A stretch of 64,000 nucleotides of DNA from a virus. The notes under the pieces are model-generated. The model was not told the DNA's origin and made no database searches. It worked only from the letters and a program-made list of their open reading frames with translations. The stretch spans positions 124,001-188,000 of the IMG/VR virus record IMGVR_UViG_3300021957_004906; one strand, written 5' to 3'. Shown in pieces: positions 16,471 through 24,297 of this stretch (position 1 is the stretch's first letter; each line of letters opens with the position of its first letter). Position numbers and translations under genes: made by a program.

Positions 16471-17770
16471 ACAAAATACATTTTGCTGGCATCCGTTCAC
16501 ACAGCTAGCTCTTAAAGAATGGAATTCTCAAAGTATTACCAATGCCACACCGTGTTGTAATATGATACGTCCTGAAACACCTGATCCAATGGGCTTGGTA
16601 ACTAAACTTAAAACCACTACTCCCACTGCTAAAGAAATATTTCACGGTGAAGAGATGTCTGAGTTACGAGCAACCATGTTAGCAGGTGAGCGACACAGTG
16701 CTTGTGATGTATGTTGGCGTATGGAAGATCGTGGAGCAAGTAGTTATCGGCTAAGTGAAATAAAATATCACGACTCCCAGTTATTAACTGACCCCGTATT
16801 ACAAGTAATTGATTTTAGTTTCGGAGAGAATTGTAATTTAAGATGTCGTATATGTATGCCAGGGTTAAGCAACAAACTTAGAATAGATTATAGATATTTT
16901 TTAGAAAATGACATCGACACTGTTGGTATGCAGGACTTTGATTATGCCAGTGATCATCCTTTTACACAGGCATTAAACAGTGACCCAGGTAATGAGTATG
17001 CTGTGCATAATTTTGATCAAGACAATCATCAATGGCAAGATATATTAGATAATATTCACGAATTAACACAGATTAAAGCCACTGGTGGCGAAACAACACT
17101 CAGTGGTGGTTTTTTACAATTCCTTGACACTGCTATTGAGCGTGACTGTGCTAAGAATATTGTATTAGAGTTTCATAGTAATTGTACAAAGTTTACTGAC
17201 AAGCTGATGAATAAATTAAATCAATTTAAAGAACTGAGACTGAATGCAAGCATAGACAGTATTGGGAACAATTATCATTACATGCGTTATCCATGGACAT
17301 GGGATCGTTTAACACACAGCGTGGAAAACTATCTCAGTAAAAACACTCGCCCGGGCACAGTGAATTTTAATCCAGTAGTAACTGCACTAAACGTACACCA
17401 CTTAGTGGATCTTTACAATTACCATTACCAGTTGCACACAGTCTACGGTAAATCTCAACTAAGTTGGAGTTTTTGGATAGACCTACTTTGGCCAGAGAAT
17501 AAGTACATTAATATAAAGTTCTTGCCCAAACATATAAAACAAGATCTGATACAACAACTAAGTGCTATAATTCCCAACGAAGAGACTAAATTTTTTGTTA
17601 ATACACAAAACATTATTACATTTTTACAGCAGCATCTGGAGATGACTGTTACTGAACAACATAGACTTAACATGCTCAAAGAAGTAACAGCATTTGACAA
17701 AAGTAGAAATCAAACTTATAATGATTATCTACATGCTGATATAATTGAATTTTTGGAGACCCCACGCTGA
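16457..17770 (+). CDS. radical SAM protein G, N-terminal cysteine motif
   Basis: The start is probably GTG at 16457 (TTG at 16454 is the alternative) inside the end of the PP-loop gene. NTFCWHPFTQLALKEW, then ATPCCNM and CDVCW, is the N-terminal cysteine set, closest to that of protein D (both continue with a D-P-M-G segment). FGENCNLRCRICMPGLSN is the CxxxCxxC site and KATGGETTLSGG the GGE motif; ASIDSIGNNYHYMRYP marks the group. Length 437. D and G look like the closest pair in the array, although encoded on opposite strands. Confidence 0.85.
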   Translation: MHPSKQNTFCWHPFTQLALKEWNSQSITNATPCCNMIRPETPDPMGLVTKLKTTTPTAKEIFHGEEMSELRATMLAGERHSACDVCWRMEDRGASSYRLSEIKYHDSQLLTDPVLQVIDFSFGENCNLRCRICMPGLSNKLRIDYRYFLENDIDTVGMQDFDYASDHPFTQALNSDPGNEYAVHNFDQDNHQWQDILDNIHELTQIKATGGETTLSGGFLQFLDTAIERDCAKNIVLEFHSNCTKFTDKLMNKLNQFKELRLNASIDSIGNNYHYMRYPWTWDRLTHSVENYLSKNTRPGTVNFNPVVTALNVHHLVDLYNYHYQLHTVYGKSQLSWSFWIDLLWPENKYINIKFLPKHIKQDLIQQLSAIIPNEETKFFVNTQNIITFLQQHLEMTVTEQHRLNMLKEVTAFDKSRNQTYNDYLHADIIEFLETPR

Positions 17771-18972
17771 TGCTAGAATTAGAACAAAAAGATTTCACAG
17801 CTATTAATTTACTGGATGGTGACAACTTAACTGTTACTTGGGATGTAGGTAGACGCTGTAACTATGATTGTACATATTGTCCCCCACACCGTCATGATAA
17901 CTTTAGTAAACATGCTGACTTAGCTACACTGCAAAAGACTGGAGAGTTTGTATTTGATTACGCACAACTAATGATGCCACACAAAAAGAATAAGCGTATT
18001 AATTTAAACTTTACTGGTGGAGAGCCCACAAATAATCCAAACTTTTTAGCATTTGGTCAGTGGTTACGTGATACATACAATGAGAAATATGCTGACGACT
18101 TTAAAATGACCCTTACTATTACCAGTAACGGCGCATTTGGCAAGAAGATGGCAGATAATGTTATTGCTAATTATGGATTTATGACTATTAGTTACCATGC
18201 AGAAGCACATGCCAATCTTAAAAAGCAAGTAATAGATAATATATATTATTTTACTGAGCATAAATTTCCAATTAAGATTAATGTAATGTTTCACGCAGAG
18301 TACTGGGACGAGTGTAAAGACTTATGTATACAGTTTGAGCGTGATGGTATTGGATATGTGCCACGAATGATTGGCGAGCATGAGGATAGTAAAAACTCAT
18401 ATGCACACCGCTACACAGATGAGCAACTACAGTGGATGAAAGACTACTGGGCAAATAAAAACGCCGCACTAAACGACAAGCCTAAGCCTGCTCCAGTAAA
18501 GAAACCACCAGCGGGTGTAATGATGATGGCAACTGAGAAACCCCCAGAGAAAAAGTTTGCTAGAGAACTAGGACGTCCATGTTGTGGTAGTCGTACAATG
18601 GAAACATGTGGTAGTGATGGTTGCTGGAGTAAAAGTACATTCTTGGACTTTGCTAAATTCCGTAACTGGCAGTGTAGTGTTAACTGGTTCTTCCTACACA
18701 TTGAACAACAAACAGATACTATATGGCATCATCAGACATGTCAAGCCAAGTTTGACGGTACTCGTGGACCGATTGGTACTATTACAGACTGTGATAAAAT
18801 TATAGACGAACTACGTACTAACTTGGAAAATAAAACAATGCCTGTTATTACGTGTCCACTGGGACCAGGTAAGCATTGTGGATGTGGTATGTGTACACCC
18901 AAAGCAACTGAGCTTGATGCATTAATGGAAATTATGCCACAACATATAGAAGACATGAGTATATTTGGATGA
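17770..18972 (+). CDS. radical SAM protein H with C-terminal cysteine-rich domain
   Basis: WDVGRRCNYDCTYCPPHRH provides the CxxxCxxC site and NFTGGEPTNNPNF the GGE motif at a standard place, with no N-terminal cysteine set. A proline- and lysine-rich linker (residues about 236-265) leads to a C-terminal domain with CCGSRTMETC, CQAKF, CPLGPGKHCGCGMC, enough for one or two auxiliary clusters. It has 400 residues. Together with protein J it forms a third architecture of the cluster. Start ATG overlaps the stop of G by one base. Substrate unknown. Confidence 0.85.
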   Translation: MLELEQKDFTAINLLDGDNLTVTWDVGRRCNYDCTYCPPHRHDNFSKHADLATLQKTGEFVFDYAQLMMPHKKNKRINLNFTGGEPTNNPNFLAFGQWLRDTYNEKYADDFKMTLTITSNGAFGKKMADNVIANYGFMTISYHAEAHANLKKQVIDNIYYFTEHKFPIKINVMFHAEYWDECKDLCIQFERDGIGYVPRMIGEHEDSKNSYAHRYTDEQLQWMKDYWANKNAALNDKPKPAPVKKPPAGVMMMATEKPPEKKFARELGRPCCGSRTMETCGSDGCWSKSTFLDFAKFRNWQCSVNWFFLHIEQQTDTIWHHQTCQAKFDGTRGPIGTITDCDKIIDELRTNLENKTMPVITCPLGPGKHCGCGMCTPKATELDALMEIMPQHIEDMSIFG

Positions 18973-19514
18973 TAGTAACAGGCAATTCAAGACAAGGACT
19001 AGCACACAGTATACACAAACTGTATCCTAATGCAAAGTTTGTGAGTAGAAGCACAGGTGTGAACCTTACTGACAACAGTGATATGGAGTGGTTTGCACAA
19101 GAAGCTGCTAAACACAGTCAAATCATTATCAATAGCGCACTATGGCGCTTCCATCAAACTGTGCTACTGGATCTAGTATACAAGGCGTGTAAAACAGCCA
19201 ACAATGACGCACATATTGTATGTGTAGGCAGTACAACAGACAGAACTAGTAAAGGCACAAGTTGGTTGTACAATGCAGAGAAACGTGCGCTAGCTGATTA
19301 CTGTAATAGTCTGGGACTAATAGGAGTTTGGCACAGTGGTCCTAAGATAACACTGATTAGTTTTGGAACACTCGACAATAATCAACATAAGCATCCTGAC
19401 AGGGTATGTATGCACACAGATGTAGCTGCTGAATATATCAAATGGGTATTGGATCAGCCACAAGGATACTGTGTAAACAATTTAAGTATTGATCCCATGC
19501 AGGAGAGACAATGA
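18969..19514 (+). CDS. short-chain dehydrogenase/reductase-like protein
   Basis: MIVTGNSRQGLAHSIHKL is a compact Rossmann nucleotide-binding start (TGxSxGxG-like), IIINSALW takes the place of the N-A-G strand, and CVGSTTDRTSKG followed by YNAEKRALADY matches the SDR catalytic S...YxxxK pattern with E before K. At 181 residues it is shorter than the usual 250. It overlaps both neighbours by four bases (ATGA). An NAD(P)-dependent oxidoreduction of the radical SAM product is a fair guess. Confidence 0.65.
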   Translation: MIVTGNSRQGLAHSIHKLYPNAKFVSRSTGVNLTDNSDMEWFAQEAAKHSQIIINSALWRFHQTVLLDLVYKACKTANNDAHIVCVGSTTDRTSKGTSWLYNAEKRALADYCNSLGLIGVWHSGPKITLISFGTLDNNQHKHPDRVCMHTDVAAEYIKWVLDQPQGYCVNNLSIDPMQERQ

Positions 19515-20470
19515 TGTGGAGCATGGATACTATAGAATGGCTAGACATAGAGCTTACTAGTTATTGTAACATAGAATGCAAAGGTTGTTTTAGAATTATT
19601 AGCAAACAAGCTGATAAAATACTCAATAAACACTACATTACCATAGATACTATACGTGAACGATTTGTGCGTGGACAATTTCCTAGTATTAAAATTATTA
19701 ATTTTTGCGGCAGTGTGGACGAACCTACAACACACCCACAGTTTTTTGATATTATACGTCACTTTGCTGACTGGAATGCTCACATAAACATTGCTACTAA
19801 TGGCAGTTTGCGTACTACAAAATGGTGGACTGAACTAGCTGGTATATTACCGCCTAGTCATGCTGTTACTTGGGGTATTGACGGCAGTGATGAACTAAGT
19901 GAAGTATATAGACAAGGCAGTAATTTTACAAAAGTAGAACAAAACTATCGTGCGTTCAATGCCGCTGGTGGTAGAAGTAACTGGCAGTTTATTGTGTTTG
20001 AACACAATGAACATCAGTTAGAAGAAGCAAAAGCCAAAGCAACTACTGAAGGATTTAAAAGTTTTAAAACTATTATCAGTCACAGAAAAGACACAACTGG
20101 CGGAGTCAAGTCAGCCAAGACTGAAAAGATTGACAATGCGCCAGAAATACCGTATATTAGTTGTAAGTACGGTAATCAAAAACGTATATTCATAAATCAT
20201 ATGGGCAATGTTATTCCTTGTTGTCATTTAAATAGCAAGATGATGGAATATAGTGTAACAGGTGAAGTGAAAGATCAATTTGAACAACTGTTGTTGGACA
20301 ACAATTATATTGATACAATTAATTTACAAAATGTTAGCATAAAAGATGCAATACATAGTACTGTATGGCAAAATATTCAACAGAGTTGGGATAGCGACAA
20401 TCCTGTTCCACGATGTATGCAAGTATGCAAACAAATGAAACAAGATAAATTTATCAAGGAAGAATTATGA
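19511..20470 (+). CDS. radical SAM protein I, C-terminal SPASM-like cysteines
   Basis: ELTSYCNIECKGCFRI is the CxxxCxxC site; NFCGSVDEPTTHPQF corresponds to the GGE region in its GDP/DEP variant; TWGIDGSD and FEHNEHQLEEAKAKA match proteins A and C. C-terminal SCKYGNQKRIF, VIPCCHL and CMQVC are the auxiliary cysteines. Length is 319. It belongs with A and C in one subfamily but sits 8 kb away, between an SDR and the nucleosidase gene, overlapping each by four bases. Confidence 0.85.
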   Translation: MMWSMDTIEWLDIELTSYCNIECKGCFRIISKQADKILNKHYITIDTIRERFVRGQFPSIKIINFCGSVDEPTTHPQFFDIIRHFADWNAHINIATNGSLRTTKWWTELAGILPPSHAVTWGIDGSDELSEVYRQGSNFTKVEQNYRAFNAAGGRSNWQFIVFEHNEHQLEEAKAKATTEGFKSFKTIISHRKDTTGGVKSAKTEKIDNAPEIPYISCKYGNQKRIFINHMGNVIPCCHLNSKMMEYSVTGEVKDQFEQLLLDNNYIDTINLQNVSIKDAIHSTVWQNIQQSWDSDNPVPRCMQVCKQMKQDKFIKEEL

Positions 20471-21021
20471 ATATATTATTAGTTGTAGCATTGGAAGAAG
20501 AACTTCCAAATCCTCCTAAAAATACCACAGTAGTTTACACAGGTGTTGGTAAAGTACAAGCTGCAACACGACTGGCACAAGCACTATGTAAAAGCACTAA
20601 GCCAAATCTAATTGTCAATTACGGCACAGCAGGTGGGCTTAATCCTATGGTCAAAGGCATGCGTGAGATAGGTACATTTGTACAGCGTGATATGATGGCA
20701 ATGCCTATGGTTGATAGGGGTGTAGTACCGTTTAGCGATCCTATACTCAGTGATATTGGTACAGCGAGTCCAGTTATGCAATTAAGGTGTGGTACTGGTG
20801 ATAGTTTTGTTATGGGTCCAGACAAATGGTTTGTGGAAGCAGACATTGACTGTGTAGACATGGAAGGTTATGCACTGGCATATGTTGCACAAGAATATAA
20901 TATACCTTTTAGAAGTTTTAAATACATTAGTGATATGGCAGATGAAAATGCTGCCCAAGAATGGTCAAAAAATGTCGCAAATGGCGCAGAACGATTTTTG
21001 GAGTTATTTGCAAAATTATGA
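20467..21021 (+). CDS. mtn: 5'-methylthioadenosine/S-adenosylhomocysteine nucleosidase-like
   Basis: This is a purine-nucleoside phosphorylase-fold protein of 184 residues. VNYGTAGGLNP, CGTGDSFV and VDMEGYALAYVA are the family's structural, purine-site and ribose-site (ME) motifs, and KYISDMADENA carries the catalytic aspartate. MTAN enzymes hydrolyse SAH, methylthioadenosine and 5'-deoxyadenosine (family knowledge). 5'-deoxyadenosine is the by-product that inhibits radical SAM enzymes, so its place between two radical SAM genes, overlapping both by four bases, makes a clean-up role very likely. The N-terminal third is shortened against the 230-residue bacterial form. Confidence 0.82.
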   Translation: MNILLVVALEEELPNPPKNTTVVYTGVGKVQAATRLAQALCKSTKPNLIVNYGTAGGLNPMVKGMREIGTFVQRDMMAMPMVDRGVVPFSDPILSDIGTASPVMQLRCGTGDSFVMGPDKWFVEADIDCVDMEGYALAYVAQEYNIPFRSFKYISDMADENAAQEWSKNVANGAERFLELFAKL

Positions 21022-22130
21022 CAGAAGACTTAAAATGGAGTGAATATGATTTTACTAAAATACCCTTTGACGATATCGTCAGCGTTGGGCAAAGGACTTT
21101 GCTTTATCGCGACTTGTTTACTGTTAGTTGGCTGCTCGGAAGATTTTGCAACTACAAATGCTCGTACTGTTGGCCTTACGCCCGTTCCGACCGTAAAGAC
21201 CACCGACCTACTGAGCTCTGCTTGCATACAGTGGATGAAATCAAATCCCAAGCAAGAGCTAACGGCTTCAATAGTTTCCACTTCTCCCTGTCTGGGGGAG
21301 AACCTACCTTTCATCCCGGCTACCTTGACATCCTACAACACCTTGCCAGCGATATATTAAACACAAATTATACTAGTGTTCATATGACAACTAATATGTC
21401 ACGCAATATGAAGTGGCATGAGGATTATGTAGAACGTGTAAAACCCTTCCATAGAGCTAGTATAACCGCTAGTTTACACACAGAACATTTAAATACTACT
21501 GAGAAGTTACAAGACTTTGCAGATAAACTAATCTTGTGTCAGGAGCATGATGTTCAAGTTACAATCAATATGGTTATGGTTCCAAACTGGTTTGAGAGGG
21601 ACTGGGAAAACGCATTGTTCTTCCACGAGCAAGGAATCAACGTTACCCTCAAGCCACAATCAGATCCAACGGCGTCTAGAGTCGTGGACGGTTACACAGA
21701 TGAAATGCTACAGCGATTGTGGAACGGTATGCCTCAAATGGCGTATACTGAATCGAAACGCAAATGGGCGGATCGTCCACGGCCAAGTTTCGAATTGCCG
21801 CCTTACGCAATAGGTGAGAATGACAAGAGTGTGCCATGGCACATGCAAGTAGAGTTTACAGACTCTACAGGCAAGAAATGGTACATGGACCAAGCAGAAC
21901 GGTTTAATGCTTTCAACTTCAATGAGTTTAAGGGATGGAGTTGTAATGCAGGATACAGTGGAATCATTATCAGAGAGCCTGACGGAAGTATCAAACGCAG
22001 TTATAGTTGTGCAGACGTCCCTCTTGGTAATATTGAAACAGGATTTAAATTATTTGATAAGCCTAGAGTTTGTATTAGTGACAATTGTGTTAGTAGTGCT
22101 GATAGTAAGATTCCAAAACGAAAGGCATAA
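21018..22130 (+). CDS. radical SAM protein J
   Basis: GRFCNYKCSYCWPYARS gives the CxxxCxxC site and FSLSGGEPTFHPG the GGE motif; the C-terminal part has CNAGYSG, YSCAD and CISDNC. It shares the design of protein H (both open with a short strand, then the barrel). The ATG at 21018 overlaps the nucleosidase stop (ATGA) and is preferred to an earlier start in that gene. Base composition is unusual: roughly 45-53% G+C in consecutive 60-base steps of 21061-21300, well above its neighbours, and again around 21600-21720, suggesting recent acquisition of parts of the gene. Confidence 0.85.
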   Translation: MTEDLKWSEYDFTKIPFDDIVSVGQRTLLYRDLFTVSWLLGRFCNYKCSYCWPYARSDRKDHRPTELCLHTVDEIKSQARANGFNSFHFSLSGGEPTFHPGYLDILQHLASDILNTNYTSVHMTTNMSRNMKWHEDYVERVKPFHRASITASLHTEHLNTTEKLQDFADKLILCQEHDVQVTINMVMVPNWFERDWENALFFHEQGINVTLKPQSDPTASRVVDGYTDEMLQRLWNGMPQMAYTESKRKWADRPRPSFELPPYAIGENDKSVPWHMQVEFTDSTGKKWYMDQAERFNAFNFNEFKGWSCNAGYSGIIIREPDGSIKRSYSCADVPLGNIETGFKLFDKPRVCISDNCVSSADSKIPKRKA

Positions 22131-22133
22131 ATA
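22126..22133 (+). promoter_or_regulatory. late-type promoter box CATAAATA with downstream SD
   Basis: CATAAATA overlaps the stop codon of gene J. A GGAGG ribosome-binding site follows at about 22144-22148, ahead of the ATG at 22158, so this message would have a short ordinary leader. Confidence 0.45.
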
Positions 22134-22157
22134 TCAATATAGTGGAGGTGTAATTAA

Positions 22158-22436
22158 ATGGCATACAAAAGAACTTTAAAAATTCAAGTCGATTCAGCAG
22201 AAAATATTTTAAACACGGAAGCAACTGCTGTCTTTGACGACTGGGTAGCCGATGGAAAAATATTAGATTCAGGAAGTAATGCAGATCCAGATGACGCTGA
22301 CAATATTATTACGTGGCTAACTTTTAATAACGAAACAGAATGCAATGAATATTTTACGCTACTAGGTACAAAAATGGCAGACGGTGTAGACAATACAAAC
22401 TTTACTATCATTGAAACCACAAACGAACTTTTTTAG
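22158..22436 (+). CDS. small acidic hypothetical protein
   Basis: A 92-residue acidic protein with a good GGAGG ribosome-binding site and its own late-type promoter box. It has no cysteines suited to clusters and no signal peptide. An alternating strand/helix pattern (RTLKIQVDSAENIL...NIITWLTFN) is compatible with a small alpha/beta fold. No function recognised. Confidence 0.6.
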   Translation: MAYKRTLKIQVDSAENILNTEATAVFDDWVADGKILDSGSNADPDDADNIITWLTFNNETECNEYFTLLGTKMADGVDNTNFTIIETTNELF

Positions 22437-22445
22437 GAATACGCC

Positions 22446-23066
22446 ATGTTAGACATACACACAAATATACATAAAAGCGTAATTAAAAGTCAACATTGTC
22501 AACGTAACTGGGACTTATCACAACCTATACCTCAAACTGATATTGATCTAATGATTCATGCAGCAACGCAATGCCCTAGCAAACAAAATAATGCATTTTA
22601 TGGTTTGAGTGTTGTACAAGATAGAAACATCATAGAACAGATACACAATTACACTTTTGGATTCAGAATGTTCAATGAAGAACAGGAAATAATTACAAAC
22701 AGCCAAGTACTAGCAAATATTTTATTTGTGTTTACAAGTGCTGAGTCAAGTTCTAGAGTGCTTGATAAAAATGAACTAGATGAAAACAGTGACCAGACAA
22801 TAATCCAAAGAGATGCCAATATTGCATTAGGTATCGCAAGTGGATACTTAAATCTTACTAGCACAATGCTAGGATATAGTACAGGGTGCTGTCAATGCTT
22901 AGATCCAGAACCAATAAAAGAGATACTACAAACAGACCGCAAGATATTATTGCTTATGGGGGTGGGTCATAAAAATCCTAACTTGAATAGACGCATACAT
23001 CATGCTGACAACGATAAAATTTTCTATTCTATTCCAAAAGAACCCATAAAAATAAAACATTACTGA
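22446..23066 (+). CDS. nitroreductase-family FMN oxidoreductase
   Basis: HAATQCPSKQNNAFYGL near residue 37 is the FMN-phosphate (PSxxN) motif of nitroreductases, and ANIALGIASGYLNLTSTM with the following GYSTGCCQC matches the conserved dimer-interface helix. The C-terminal LLMGVGHKNPN is the usual GxG strand. It is 206 residues, a normal length. Members reduce nitro groups, flavins or quinones, or oxidise azolines in peptide natural products. In this setting it could act on a radical SAM product. One base overlaps the next gene. Confidence 0.75.
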   Translation: MLDIHTNIHKSVIKSQHCQRNWDLSQPIPQTDIDLMIHAATQCPSKQNNAFYGLSVVQDRNIIEQIHNYTFGFRMFNEEQEIITNSQVLANILFVFTSAESSSRVLDKNELDENSDQTIIQRDANIALGIASGYLNLTSTMLGYSTGCCQCLDPEPIKEILQTDRKILLLMGVGHKNPNLNRRIHHADNDKIFYSIPKEPIKIKHY

Positions 23067-23620
23067 TGCATTTTAAACAGTTAAAAGATCTTCCTAGTAT
23101 AGATGTTCATCAAGAACTAGAACAGATGTTGCACAACAACGTTTTAAGTTGGCAACACATGAATCAAATCTGTATCAATGCTACACCCGACAATGACAGT
23201 CCTTATGCAGGAGTAGGTAGTTTGGATTTAGATTGGGCCCGTGCCAGTGACACAGAAAATGGAGTGCATGTACCTAAACGTGAAACTGCACTACGTGAAC
23301 AAGATTTTACTAAACTGTGCAGTGTGTTTGCAGGCACACAGTTTGAACAATTATATACTGCTCTTACTAATGATTATACTGTAGGCAGAGTAAGACTGAT
23401 GCGTACAAATCCTAGATATGCAATGAGCTGGCATTATGACTACAACAACAGAATACACTATCCTATCAAAACACAGTTTGGGTGCTACATGGTAATTGAA
23501 AAAGAAGTAGAGCATTTAGAAAAAAACAAATGGTATTGGACTGAAACTAAAAAATGCTATCATACAGCATTTAATGGCAGTAACGAAGATCGCATACACA
23601 TGGTTGCTTGTCTGCTATGA
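23066..23620 (+). CDS. 2-oxoglutarate/Fe(II) oxygenase, aspartyl-hydroxylase-like
   Basis: MSWHYDYNNRIHYPIKT holds the HxD metal ligands, GCYMVIEKEVEHLEKNKWYW the core jelly-roll strands, and KCYHTAFNGSNEDRIHMV the distal histidine and the arginine that binds 2-oxoglutarate. Length 184. Such proteins hydroxylate Asp/Asn or small molecules (family knowledge). It is the first of two oxygenases at the end of the radical SAM operon. Confidence 0.75.
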   Translation: MHFKQLKDLPSIDVHQELEQMLHNNVLSWQHMNQICINATPDNDSPYAGVGSLDLDWARASDTENGVHVPKRETALREQDFTKLCSVFAGTQFEQLYTALTNDYTVGRVRLMRTNPRYAMSWHYDYNNRIHYPIKTQFGCYMVIEKEVEHLEKNKWYWTETKKCYHTAFNGSNEDRIHMVACLL

Positions 23621-24297
23621 TAGAACTAGACAAATATCTACAATTGCACACTTCTCCTGTTGTAGCGACAGACATAGTAATCGATCCCGATAAGTTTGAA
23701 AGTCTTATGCAACAGCACCAATATGCATTTCGCAGTTGGGGTGAAAAGAAAAAACACTTTCCTAGATACGGATTACCATTGGTAAATCAAAACGGCAGTA
23801 TGTACAACAATCCAGAGCCTGTGTGTTATCCATTAGATGAATGGCTAGAACCATTAGAAGAAGAAGACTGGGTGTTTGACAGAGACTTTACACAAAAAAC
23901 TCCAGTGTTTGAACACAGTGTATTCGATCCTCTTAAATGTTTTGATGATTATTGGTGTCGTAGTTGTATACTGAGATGGGATAGTGAATCATTCTTTTAT
24001 CCACATAGCGATACATGGTTTCCTAGCCCAATACTGAGACTATGGGGAACTACAGATCCAGATAATGTAAAGTTTCAATTTGATAGAGAATTTCGCAGAG
24101 CTCCTACACCAGGAACAGTTAGTAGTATGGAACCTGACATGGTAGATTGGCATGGAGATATTGAACCAGGCAGGATGTATATTGTAGACACTAGCTTAAT
24201 ACACACAGCTCGCAGTCAAGGCGATTCAAGTACATATCAATTCTTTTTATCTGTACATAGTGATGCATTTGATGTACTCAAACAGCATTGCTTGTAA
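23617..24297 (+). CDS. 2-oxoglutarate oxygenase-like protein
   Basis: FFYPHSDTWFPSPILRLWG carries an HxD pair, and GRMYIVDTSLIHTARS has the distal histidine with YQFFLSVHSD forming the last strand. The N-terminal 90 residues are specific to this protein. ATG at 23617 overlaps the previous stop (ATGA), which decides the start over an upstream one. The end overlaps the opposite-strand radical SAM gene K by 20 bases. Substrate unknown. Confidence 0.65.
   Translation: MIELDKYLQLHTSPVVATDIVIDPDKFESLMQQHQYAFRSWGEKKKHFPRYGLPLVNQNGSMYNNPEPVCYPLDEWLEPLEEEDWVFDRDFTQKTPVFEHSVFDPLKCFDDYWCRSCILRWDSESFFYPHSDTWFPSPILRLWGTTDPDNVKFQFDREFRRAPTPGTVSSMEPDMVDWHGDIEPGRMYIVDTSLIHTARSQGDSSTYQFFLSVHSDAFDVLKQHCL

Noticed and set aside
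21040-21360. Plus-strand frame with signal-like stretch and lipobox read as a separate lipoprotein gene
   Set aside because: The radical SAM J frame over the same bases is clearly real and no ribosome-binding site favours the alternative; kept as a finding but not annotated as a gene.
23608-23616. Earlier start of the second oxygenase
   Set aside because: The ATG at 23617 overlaps the upstream stop in the ATGA pattern used throughout the operon.
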